NCBI RefSeq assembly: GCF_007097525.1
Contig: NZ_VKDD01000002.1
Span: 186,001 to 250,000, forward strand
Reading direction: 5' to 3'
From: Thalassomonas sp. M1454
Lineage (GTDB): Bacteria > Pseudomonadota > Gammaproteobacteria > Enterobacterales > Alteromonadaceae
DNA: 64,000 nucleotides
Both the position numbers and the translations under genes were made by a program. Within the stretch, counting starts at the first letter, position 1, and each line of letters begins with the position of its first letter. This document shows positions 45,753-52,788 of the stretch, one piece after another. The notes below the pieces were generated by a model. That model was given only the letters and a program-made list of their open reading frames with translations. It made no database searches and was not told where the DNA came from.

Positions 45753-46376
45753 ATGCATTTATACACACATAAACCTGCGCCAAATCCGCAACGCCTCGAT
45801 CTGTTAATGAAGTATAAAGGCATAGAAATTGACACTACACCTTTAGATATGATGAAAGGTGAACACTTTTGTGAAGAGCTGAAGGCTTTAAATCCAAGTT
45901 GTACTTTGCCAACTCTGCATTTAGATGATGGCACTGTATTAACTGATACTGTAGCTATTTGTTATTACTTAGATAAGGAATATCCTGAGAAAGCATTATT
46001 TGGCAACACGCCACTGGTAACGGCACAAGTGCTTGGTCTAATGCATAAGTTTTATACCGAAGGTATGACGCCTATTGCTGAGATGCTAAGAAATCGTGGT
46101 GAAGGATTTAAAGATAGAGCATTACCAGGGCGTATTAACGTTGCTCAAATTCCTGAACTGGTTAATCGCGGTAAAGTTCGTTTAGATGGTTTTTGGCTTG
46201 ATATGGATGAAAAACTAGCAGGTAAATTATTCTTAATTGACGAACAACTTACCCAAGCCGATATCGATTTATATGTTGTTTGTAGCTTTGCTGGTTGGGC
46301 AAAACAAGTAATACCTAGTAATTGCGCTAATATATTAGCTTGGCATAAAAATATTGAGACAATTTTACAAAGCTAA
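45753..46376 (+). CDS. Glutathione S-transferase family protein
   Basis: The 207-residue protein has a thioredoxin-like N-terminal domain (1-80) with CTLPTLHLDDGTVLTDTVAICYYLD, the glutathione-binding cis-Pro and Asp/Thr residues of the family, and an all-helical C-terminal domain (90-207) with LTQADIDLYVVCSFAGW. The N-terminal PNPQRLDLLMKYKGIEI fits alpha/omega-like classes. GSTs conjugate or reduce electrophiles; in catabolic clusters they can detoxify or isomerise intermediates, but nothing fixes the substrate here. AAGGA precedes the ATG. Followed by a terminator. Confidence 0.88.
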   Translation: MHLYTHKPAPNPQRLDLLMKYKGIEIDTTPLDMMKGEHFCEELKALNPSCTLPTLHLDDGTVLTDTVAICYYLDKEYPEKALFGNTPLVTAQVLGLMHKFYTEGMTPIAEMLRNRGEGFKDRALPGRINVAQIPELVNRGKVRLDGFWLDMDEKLAGKLFLIDEQLTQADIDLYVVCSFAGWAKQVIPSNCANILAWHKNIETILQS

Positions 46377-46413
46377 AATCTTGTTATTAATCAAATTGGT
46401 ATAAGTTTTTAAT

Positions 46414-46446
46414 GAAAGGGATATGTCTTTACATACCCTTTTTTAT
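46414..46446 (+). terminator. Terminator of the GST gene
   Basis: AAAGGGATATGT and ACATACCCTTT form an imperfect stem followed by six T, 38 bases after the GST stop. Confidence 0.7.
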
Positions 46447-46453
46447 TTAGACA

Positions 46454-46492
46454 ATAAAAAAGGCATTAGATTATAAAATCTAATGCCTTTAA
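46454..46492 (-). terminator. Terminator of the minus-strand DUF1254-type gene
   Basis: AAAGGCATTAGATT (46459-46472) and AATCTAATGCCTTT (46477-46490) are perfect 14-base arms with a four-base loop. On the minus strand the stem is followed by a T-tract, placing it 60 bases past the stop of the gene at 46551. Confidence 0.88.
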
Positions 46493-46550
46493 TTAATCTA
46501 GAGCTTGCTGTTTATTCAATATTAAAGCAGCAATATACTCATACCTTTTA

Positions 46551-47579
46551 TTACTTAGCTTTAACACCTGCAATAATTGGATCTTCAGATGCTTTAATGA
46601 TCTTCGGATTTACACCATAGTGGCGTGTAGTAAAGGTAAAGTCTTGACCTTGAGTGTCAATGTTGTTTTTCGCGTTCTTACCACAGTTAAATGAGATAGT
46701 TACGCTACCGTCAGAGTTTTTATCCCAAAAATGAGAGTTAACCGCTTTAGAACCTGGAATTAAGTATTTATCAGCATCATACGCAGTAATTGATGTGAAG
46801 AATGCATTTTCAGGGTCAGCAAATGTTGATGTGTAACATACACTTGCTTTCATTTTAGGGCTGTTAGAGTACTTGTTACCAACGAAGGCTTCTGGGCTTG
46901 CGCCACCCCAACCAGCTGCATTTTCTAAGTTCCACTGATGTAAGTCAGTTACTTTGTCAGAAGTACGAGGGAAAGTATAAGTAAACTTGCTCATGTTGTT
47001 TACTTCAGTTGTGTATTTCTTAACCCATTGTTCAACTTCATCGTAGTTGTATGGTTGAACTTTGTAGTCAGTACCAAAGTTAAATTCTTTAACATCTACT
47101 TTTTCAAGACCTGCAACAGCTGTAGGGATACCTTTTTCAGTACCTGAACGGTAAATTAGGAATGCATAGTCTGATTCAACAGGTAAGTTGTATTTACCAT
47201 CTTCAACAACGTAATGTTGACCGTGACCGCGCTCAGTTACTACTTGTACAGCTAAATACGTTTCAGTTTTAGGGATATCAAAACTTACTTTGCCGTCAAC
47301 AGCCTTAACGATTGCAACAGCATAAAGCGTATCATCGTTCATTTGTACTGTTGGCGCCTTTTTACCACGTGGTGGAAGGTTACGCATCATTGCAAATTGT
47401 TTATGTGCACCAGCTTTAGCCCAGTTACGGTAGTTACGTGCAGTTTCTGCATGAGTGAAGTTTTCTTCAGTAATGATTAATGTACCATCTGCAGATTTTG
47501 CTGGAGCAGCTTCAGCATGTGCACAAGCTGAAAAACCAGCAACAATTGATAAAGCGATTAAAGAATTTTTTAAGTTCAT
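46551..47579 (-). CDS. DUF1254/DUF1214 exported protein, short form 3
   Basis: This 342-residue protein is the closest relative in the window of the one at 37957: LIITEENFTHAETARNYRNW, KAPTVQMNDDTLYAVAIVK and VTISFNCGKNAKNN align with it throughout. The N-terminal signal (MNLKNSLIALSIVAGFSACAHA) could be processed either as a lipoprotein (FSAC) or by signal peptidase I (AHA-EAA). It stands 8 kb away from the other copies, in the opposite orientation and without an adjacent LysR gene. ATG 47579 is preceded by AAAGGTACACGTT. Function unknown. Confidence 0.87.
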   Translation of the reverse strand: MNLKNSLIALSIVAGFSACAHAEAAPAKSADGTLIITEENFTHAETARNYRNWAKAGAHKQFAMMRNLPPRGKKAPTVQMNDDTLYAVAIVKAVDGKVSFDIPKTETYLAVQVVTERGHGQHYVVEDGKYNLPVESDYAFLIYRSGTEKGIPTAVAGLEKVDVKEFNFGTDYKVQPYNYDEVEQWVKKYTTEVNNMSKFTYTFPRTSDKVTDLHQWNLENAAGWGGASPEAFVGNKYSNSPKMKASVCYTSTFADPENAFFTSITAYDADKYLIPGSKAVNSHFWDKNSDGSVTISFNCGKNAKNNIDTQGQDFTFTTRHYGVNPKIIKASEDPIIAGVKAK

Positions 47580-47989
47580 AACGTGTACCTTTCGATTAAG
47601 TATTTAGTAATTGGTAGAAATTATAGTGTTATTTTTAAATTAATCTAATGATGAATAATTATAGCCTATATTCCTTTTAGGAATACCTAGCTCTATAGGA
47701 AATAACTCAACATTAGTGGTTCACTAAATGTAACAACTTTTTGTTAACTAAAATTTAACACACAAGAAGAAGAAAGCTAGTTAAATCAACGCTGTTTTAC
47801 AAACTTTAACATTTGGTTACTTGCTGAATACGCTATTCTTCAATTCTCAATAATTGCTATTAATGAAAGGGATACAATATTATTTTACTTTAGATGTAAA
47901 AAATCCCGAAAGGTCACGGGATTCTTATCGCACTTATATTAGCGCCATGTATTTATGGCGTTTCTTAATATAGTTACCACTACAGGCAA
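47580..47989. other. 410-base non-coding gap with minus-strand terminator hairpins
   Basis: No gene is seen. AATCCCG (47901-47907) pairs with CGGGATT (47916-47922), preceded by six A (six T on the minus strand), and CGCCAT (47943-47948) with ATGGCG (47955-47960); both fit the 3' end of the minus-strand SDR gene ending at 47990. The remaining AT-rich DNA is probably the promoter region of the DUF1254-type gene at 47579. Confidence 0.55.
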
Positions 47990-48820
47990 TTAATCTAAAT
48001 GCTTATAGATCCAGATACGATTCTTATACATGTACGCCATTAACTTTGCGTATGTTTCTGGCATTAATCGCTTAATTCTCCAGCCCCATTTTGCGTCGTT
48101 TTGTGGCATTACATAGAGTTTATTAGTTTTTACGGCATTAAACGCTTTAGCAACAATATCGGCTGAGGTTATCTTAGATTCTGCTAGTTGCTGCTGTAGA
48201 TTACGTTCAAACGCAGTTTTACCACTAACTGATTCACCTAAGTTAGTTTTAAATACAGTAGGGCACAATACGGTAACGCCAATATTATCCGGCGCAAGTT
48301 CAACTTTTAAGGTTTCAGATAAACTAACTACACCTGCTTTTGCTACATTATAGTTGGCCATTTCTGCTGCAGAAAGCGTACCTGCACTTGATGCGGTATT
48401 AACAATATGACCGCCACCTTGTTTTTTCATCATTGGAATAAATGCACGACAGCCATATATTACACTCCATAAATCTATGCTTACCACACGCTTCCATTCA
48501 TCATCGCTAATTTCGGTAATTTTGCCCGCACCGGCAACACCGGCATTGTTAAATACCAAATCTACGCCACCCAACTCTTTTTCCACTCGCTCTGCGGCAC
48601 TAAACATAGCTTCGGCGTCGGTTACGTTTAATACAATGGTGATCACTTTCGCACCTAATTTTTCCAACTCTACTTTGGCTGAATTTAAGCGTTCTTCATT
48701 GATATCGGCAATAGCTAAATTCCAATTGTTCGATGCTAATTGGCTTGCTATTTCTAAGCCAAGGCCGCTTGCGGCTCCGGTAATAAAGGCTCTTTTTAGT
48801 GGGAATTTCTGTGCAAACAT
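47990..48820 (-). CDS. Short-chain dehydrogenase/reductase
   Basis: The 276-residue SDR has the NAD(P)-binding TGAASGLG at 14-21, NNAG at 91-94, catalytic Ser144/145, and Tyr157 with Lys161 in YNVAK. D39 at the end of the second strand (IADINEERL) suggests NAD(H) preference. The C-terminal 40 residues, with WGWRIKRLMPETYAKLMAYMYK, are longer than in minimal SDRs and amphipathic, as in SDRs acting on lipids. It oxidises or reduces an alcohol/ketone; the substrate is unknown. Divergent from the SDR at 49107, 286 bases apart. Confidence 0.9.
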   Translation of the reverse strand: MFAQKFPLKRAFITGAASGLGLEIASQLASNNWNLAIADINEERLNSAKVELEKLGAKVITIVLNVTDAEAMFSAAERVEKELGGVDLVFNNAGVAGAGKITEISDDEWKRVVSIDLWSVIYGCRAFIPMMKKQGGGHIVNTASSAGTLSAAEMANYNVAKAGVVSLSETLKVELAPDNIGVTVLCPTVFKTNLGESVSGKTAFERNLQQQLAESKITSADIVAKAFNAVKTNKLYVMPQNDAKWGWRIKRLMPETYAKLMAYMYKNRIWIYKHLD

Positions 48821-49106
48821 GGCTTATCCTAAAAATTGATTAGATTTGGTGCTGCTTAACCCTTTGTTTTAAAGGCTAAAAAGACCATTTGTTAATGTTT
48901 TATTTGATTTTGAAATTGTCATTTTGTGGTTACATTATTACTGACAAAAAAAACATTAAAATCACCCTTAAGAGTGAAAGCTTAATTTTTTAAACTCAGT
49001 ATGCTGTTTAACATTAAAAATTATGAGTAATAAAAAGCAGGCCAATTTTTATAAAAATTAAGGTTGAAAAGGCTTATTTGTTACCGCATCACAAAAAGAG
49101 GTTAAT
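48821..49106. promoter_or_regulatory. Divergent gap between two SDR genes with TCACCC-N4-GAGTGA
   Basis: TCACCCTTAAGAGTGA at 48962-48977 is an inverted repeat of TCAC(C/T)C with a four-base spacer (one arm mismatch), 130 bases before the gene at 49107. It resembles the perfect site at 50161-50176 and is a candidate operator. Confidence 0.45.
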
Positions 49107-49874
49107 ATGACAGAGTTCACAAATAAAGTAGTAATCGTTACAGGCGCATCAGGCGGAATTGGTCGTGCATCAGCGGTTTCATTTGCTAAACAAGGCGCCA
49201 AAGTAACACTAGCAGACGTTAATGCAGAAGGGTTAGAACAAACTGCTGCAATGATAAAAGCTGATGGTGGTGAATCTCTTACCGTAATTACTAACGTAGC
49301 TGATTACGCTGCCTGTGAAAACATGGTTGCCAAAACTGTTGCTGCATTTGGCAAAGTAGACGTTATTTTTAATAACGCAGGTATTTCTGGTGAAAGAGCA
49401 CTTGTAATTGATACACCTATTGAAGAATGGCAACGTGTTATCGATATTAATTTATCAGGCGTATTCTACTGTACTAAAGCCGCTTTACCTGCAATGGTTG
49501 AGAACGGTAGTGGTGTAATTATCAATACTGCTTCTGTTGATGGCTTAGTTGGTATGGGAACTCTTTCTCCTTATACAGCAACTAAACATGGCGTTATTGG
49601 TTTAACTAAATCAACTGCACTAGAGTACAGCCGTAAAGGTATTCGTGCTGTTGCTATTTGTCCTGGCTATATTGTGACTGACATGACTGAAACAGGTTTT
49701 GCTCAGGAAGAAAAAGACGGCTTTAATGCAATGATCCCTATGGGGCGTGGTGCAAGCCCAGAAGAAGCTGCAAACTTTGTTACTTGGTTAGCGTCAGATA
49801 AAGCCAGTTACATGAATGGTTCGGCACATCAAATTGATGGTGGTTTGCTAGCAGGTATTGGCTTAGTTGACTAA
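49107..49874 (+). CDS. Short-chain dehydrogenase/reductase (FabG/HSD-like)
   Basis: The 255-residue classical SDR carries TGASGGIG (12-19), NNAG (89-92), Ser143 and YTATK (Tyr156, Lys160), then IRAVAICPGYIVTDM and the C-terminal MNGSAHQIDGGLLAG typical of tetrameric FabG- or hydroxysteroid-dehydrogenase-like enzymes. Asp37 (LADVN) favours NAD(H). In this neighbourhood a 3-hydroxyacyl-CoA or hydroxysteroid dehydrogenase role is plausible but unproven. AGAGG precedes the ATG, and a strong terminator follows, so it is its own transcription unit. Confidence 0.91.
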   Translation: MTEFTNKVVIVTGASGGIGRASAVSFAKQGAKVTLADVNAEGLEQTAAMIKADGGESLTVITNVADYAACENMVAKTVAAFGKVDVIFNNAGISGERALVIDTPIEEWQRVIDINLSGVFYCTKAALPAMVENGSGVIINTASVDGLVGMGTLSPYTATKHGVIGLTKSTALEYSRKGIRAVAICPGYIVTDMTETGFAQEEKDGFNAMIPMGRGASPEEAANFVTWLASDKASYMNGSAHQIDGGLLAGIGLVD

Positions 49875-49921
49875 ATCTGCAATAAAAAATAAGTAGTCGA
49901 CGATTACTTAAAGTTAAATTG

Positions 49922-49956
49922 AGCGGTTTATGAACTATTCATAAGCCGCTTTTTTA
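49922..49956 (+). terminator. Terminator of the SDR gene
   Basis: AGCGGTTTATGA and TCATAAGCCGCT (one wobble) form a stem with a five-base loop and six T. Confidence 0.88.
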
Positions 49957-50160
49957 TGTCTTTAATTTTATCAAAGTAAATTTTTAACTATTTTTTGTGC
50001 TGCAAAGTGAAAGCTTTTAATTGTTTTGTCAAAAAAACCTTCAAGAATTGTTTAAATGTGCAACAAAAATAAATAGAGATATAAAAAATACGTAAAGATA
50101 TTTGACTTAACTTATTGTTTTTATTTGATAAAAAACCTTTGTTTGATAAGGGTGGTAATT

Positions 50161-50176
50161 TCACCCCTTAGGGTGA
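50161..50176. promoter_or_regulatory. Palindromic operator candidate TCACCC-CTTA-GGGTGA
   Basis: Perfect six-base arms around a four-base spacer, 70 bases before the first gene of the acyl-CoA dehydrogenase/ligase/thiolase cluster. Related sites occur at 48962 and 11683. A TetR- or AraC-type regulator could bind it; the protein is not identified. Confidence 0.5.
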
Positions 50177-50245
50177 TTTTGTAAAAAAACGTAACGTATT
50201 ACTGTGGATGCATAGAAAAAACCATGACTGATGGAAGAAAATAAA

Positions 50246-51523
50246 ATGTTTGAATTTGAACAAGTACCATTACCAAAACTTGGTATTACAGGCTTAGAAG
50301 GCGCAATGAGTGAAGAAGAGTTAGCTATTCAAGATGTTGCTCATCGCTTTGCTGAAGAAGTAATGCGTCCTATCGCTGAGAAGCTAGATAAAATGGACCA
50401 TGAAGCTGCCGTTGCTGAAGATTCACCTATTTGGGAGTTTTTAGACAAATTAGAACAATCTGGTTTAGTTGATCTTGCAGCGATTGCAGGTATGACTAAT
50501 GAAGAAAAATCTCGCATTATCCCAATTATTTTTGAAGAACTTGCTTGGGGTGACTCAGGTTTAGCTATGGGATATATCGTAAGTAAATTCCCTGCATTTG
50601 CTGCATACCATACAGGTGATCCTGAACTTATTGAACGTTTCGGCCATTTACGTGGCTGTTGGGCTGCAACTCAGCCTGATCGTGGTTCAGATCTTGTTGA
50701 TATTGAAGCTACTGAATGTCATCCAGGTGAGCGTCAAGGTCGCGGTAACTTAGTGGCTCGTATAGAAGATGGTGAAGTTGTTATCAACGGCCAAACTTCT
50801 GCATGGGTTTCTGGTGCGCCAATTGCTGAATCAACACTTCTTTATTGTCAGTTTGATGACGGTAACGGTATTTACAACGACGATGGTACGCATAAATATA
50901 TTGGTGTATTAGTGCCGTTTGATATTCCAGGTGTTTCGAAGGGTAAACCGCTAGATAAAATGGGCATGCGTGCTTTATGTCAAGGTGAAATTTACTTTGA
51001 TAATGCTCGTGTACCGCTTAAATATATGATCGCTGATATGGATAAAGGTTACCCTTCATTCTTTGGCGCACTAACGTTTGGTAACATGGAAATGGGTATT
51101 TCATTTACCGGTGTTGCCCGCGCTGCATATGACCATGCATTAGCTTATGTTCATGAGCGTAAACAAGGTGGTACAGAATTAATTAATCATCAAGGCGTTC
51201 GTGCTCGTTTATTTAAAATGCATCAAAAAGTTGAAGCATGTCGAGCAATGGCTAAACGTGCATTTGAGTATAACTATGGTCCAAATGGCCCACATTTATT
51301 AGCGTCTGCTACCTCAAAAACTTTTGTTACTGATACTTGTGTTGAAGTGTGTAGTGAAGCACTGCAACTTTTCGGTGGTAACGGTTTAACTCGTGAATAT
51401 CCATTAGAAAAATTATTCCGTGATGCTCGTGCAGCTCAAATTGCTGACGGCGAAAACAATGTATTGGGCATGAAGTCTGCTTCATGGTTAAGCAAAGTTT
51501 ATAAAGATAAAAACGGCTTATAA
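50246..51523 (+). CDS. Acyl-CoA dehydrogenase family protein, first gene of the catabolic cluster
   Basis: The 425-residue protein belongs to the acyl-CoA dehydrogenase superfamily: CWAATQPDRGSDLVDIEAT occupies the flavin-binding signature, and LQLFGGNGLTREYPLEKLFRDARAAQIADGEN (core LQLFGGNGLTREYPLEK) the second one. The catalytic Glu region reads IADGENNVLGM rather than YEGT, so substrate or mechanism may differ from the beta-oxidation enzymes. An insertion around 165-185 (HPGERQGRGN) is unusual. ATG 50246 is preferred over 50231 because GGAAG at 50233 precedes it by eight bases. Downstream genes follow at 88, 58 and 21 bases. Confidence 0.88.
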   Translation: MFEFEQVPLPKLGITGLEGAMSEEELAIQDVAHRFAEEVMRPIAEKLDKMDHEAAVAEDSPIWEFLDKLEQSGLVDLAAIAGMTNEEKSRIIPIIFEELAWGDSGLAMGYIVSKFPAFAAYHTGDPELIERFGHLRGCWAATQPDRGSDLVDIEATECHPGERQGRGNLVARIEDGEVVINGQTSAWVSGAPIAESTLLYCQFDDGNGIYNDDGTHKYIGVLVPFDIPGVSKGKPLDKMGMRALCQGEIYFDNARVPLKYMIADMDKGYPSFFGALTFGNMEMGISFTGVARAAYDHALAYVHERKQGGTELINHQGVRARLFKMHQKVEACRAMAKRAFEYNYGPNGPHLLASATSKTFVTDTCVEVCSEALQLFGGNGLTREYPLEKLFRDARAAQIADGENNVLGMKSASWLSKVYKDKNGL

Positions 51524-51611
51524 AAAACACCTAGTGTTTTATTAAAACTCTAAGGAGCCGCTAAAAATAAGGCTCCAACAAACGAATAAATAGAAAACAA
51601 AGGAAACAACA
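51524..51611 (+). other. Intra-operon gap with two small hairpins
   Basis: AAAACAC-CTA-GTGTTTT (51524-51540) right after the stop, and GGAGCC (51554-51559) pairing with GGCTCC (51571-51576), may stabilise or separate the mRNA segments. Neither has a good T-tract after a GC-rich stem. Confidence 0.45.
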
Positions 51612-52730
51612 ATGAACAAGAAACCAGTTATCGTATATGGTGCAAGTGGTTATACTGGCCGATTAATCTGTGAATTTTTACGTGAATACAACGTTCCATT
51701 TATTGCAGCAGGTCGAAGTGTAGAAAAGCTTGAAGAAGCAATGGCTAAAGTACCTGGTATTGAAACTGCTGATTACGAAGTTGCTACTGTTGAGCATAAC
51801 GTTGAAGCTTTAACTGAATTCTTTAAAGGCGCTAAAGTTGTTTGTAACACAGTAGGTCCTTTTGCTCGTTTAGGTACAGATGTTGTTGAAGCATGTTTAA
51901 ATGCCGAGTGTCACTACATTGATACGACAGGTGAACAAGAGTGGATGATCGAGATGCGTGATACGTTCTCTGAAGCATACGCTGAAAAAGGTCTATTACT
52001 AGCTCCTTCAGTTGCTTACATGCATGCTGTTGGTAACATTGCTGCTGAGTTCTGTTTAGAAGATACAACAGTTGATTCAATTAATGCGGTTTGTATTCCT
52101 ACAGGTGTTCCAACGGTTGCTTCAACGCAAACGGTTATGGATATGGCTCGTAACAAGCAATACTGGTTAGAAAACAATGAGCTTGTTGAAATTGTTGAGC
52201 CGATGGCACATGGCCATGAAATATCTGTTCCTGGTCACAATGCAACGGTTATGGCATTACCTTGGGGCGGTGGTAGCATCCCTCTATGGTACGCAAATGA
52301 TACTCGTGTTAACCACGCACAATCATTAACAGGTTTTACTAACCGTCCATTAATGCGTGCTGTTATGGATATCGCTGCAAATTATAATGCAAACTTAAAA
52401 GACTTACCTGCAGAAGAGCAAGAAGCTCAACTTGACGCTATTGCTGCAAGTGTAACACCAGGTATGCCTCCTCGTGAAAATCGCACGATTCACCGTTTAG
52501 TTGACCGTGTTTACGGTGTTGGTCCTAAGTCACAAGTTTGTTGTACCATCATTGGTCACAGTGCTTACATTCAAACGGGTGTTGTACAAGCATTTATCGC
52601 TAAGCGATTAATTGACCAAGGTCCTGATAATGTTGGCTTCCAATCGCCTTGTAAAGCTGTAGGTCATCGTGAACTATACGGCGCGCTAGAAGGTTTTGGT
52701 TTCTGCGACATGAAAGTAGAAAAGTTTTAA
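51612..52730 (+). CDS. Saccharopine dehydrogenase-like NAD(P)-binding protein
   Basis: The 372-residue protein opens with VIVYGASGYTGRLICEFL (Rossmann GASGYTG at 10-16) and continues with CNTVGPFARLGTDVVEACLNAECHYIDTTGE (core NTVGPFARLGTDVVEAC), the hallmark of the saccharopine dehydrogenase-like family that also includes mycobacterial trans-acting enoyl reductases. A role as a reductase of an unsaturated acyl or steroid intermediate is inferred from the neighbouring acyl-CoA genes; lysine metabolism is unlikely in this context. AAAGGAAACA precedes the ATG. It is followed by a strong terminator before the ligase gene. Confidence 0.84.
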   Translation: MNKKPVIVYGASGYTGRLICEFLREYNVPFIAAGRSVEKLEEAMAKVPGIETADYEVATVEHNVEALTEFFKGAKVVCNTVGPFARLGTDVVEACLNAECHYIDTTGEQEWMIEMRDTFSEAYAEKGLLLAPSVAYMHAVGNIAAEFCLEDTTVDSINAVCIPTGVPTVASTQTVMDMARNKQYWLENNELVEIVEPMAHGHEISVPGHNATVMALPWGGGSIPLWYANDTRVNHAQSLTGFTNRPLMRAVMDIAANYNANLKDLPAEEQEAQLDAIAASVTPGMPPRENRTIHRLVDRVYGVGPKSQVCCTIIGHSAYIQTGVVQAFIAKRLIDQGPDNVGFQSPCKAVGHRELYGALEGFGFCDMKVEKF

Positions 52731-52739
52731 GTTTTATCT

Positions 52740-52775
52740 AAAGCTGTTTAATCATTGATTAAACGGCTTTTTTAT
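52740..52775 (+). terminator. Strong terminator inside the catabolic cluster
   Basis: AAGCTGTTTAATCA (52741-52754) pairs with TGATTAAACGGCTT (52756-52769, one wobble), followed by a seven-T run. It ends only 16 bases before the ligase ATG at 52789, leaving no room for a separate promoter downstream. Confidence 0.85.
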
Positions 52776-52788
52776 TGAGGAAAATTAC

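Larger units (their letters stand above)
49875..50245. other. 371-base gap holding a terminator and a palindromic site
   Basis: A terminator occupies 49922-49956. The rest is AT-rich without a gene. TCACCC-CTTA-GGGTGA at 50161-50176 is a perfect dyad about 70 bases before the start at 50246. Confidence 0.6.

Noticed and set aside
30570-47579. Integrated phage or genomic island with integrase
   Set aside because: No integrase, transposase, tRNA or attachment-site repeats are visible, and composition is like the flanks by eye.
51612-52730. Lysine-pathway saccharopine dehydrogenase
   Set aside because: The family resemblance is to the broad NAD(P)-binding group; the neighbours are acyl-CoA genes and DAP-type lysine synthesis is indicated by dapB.
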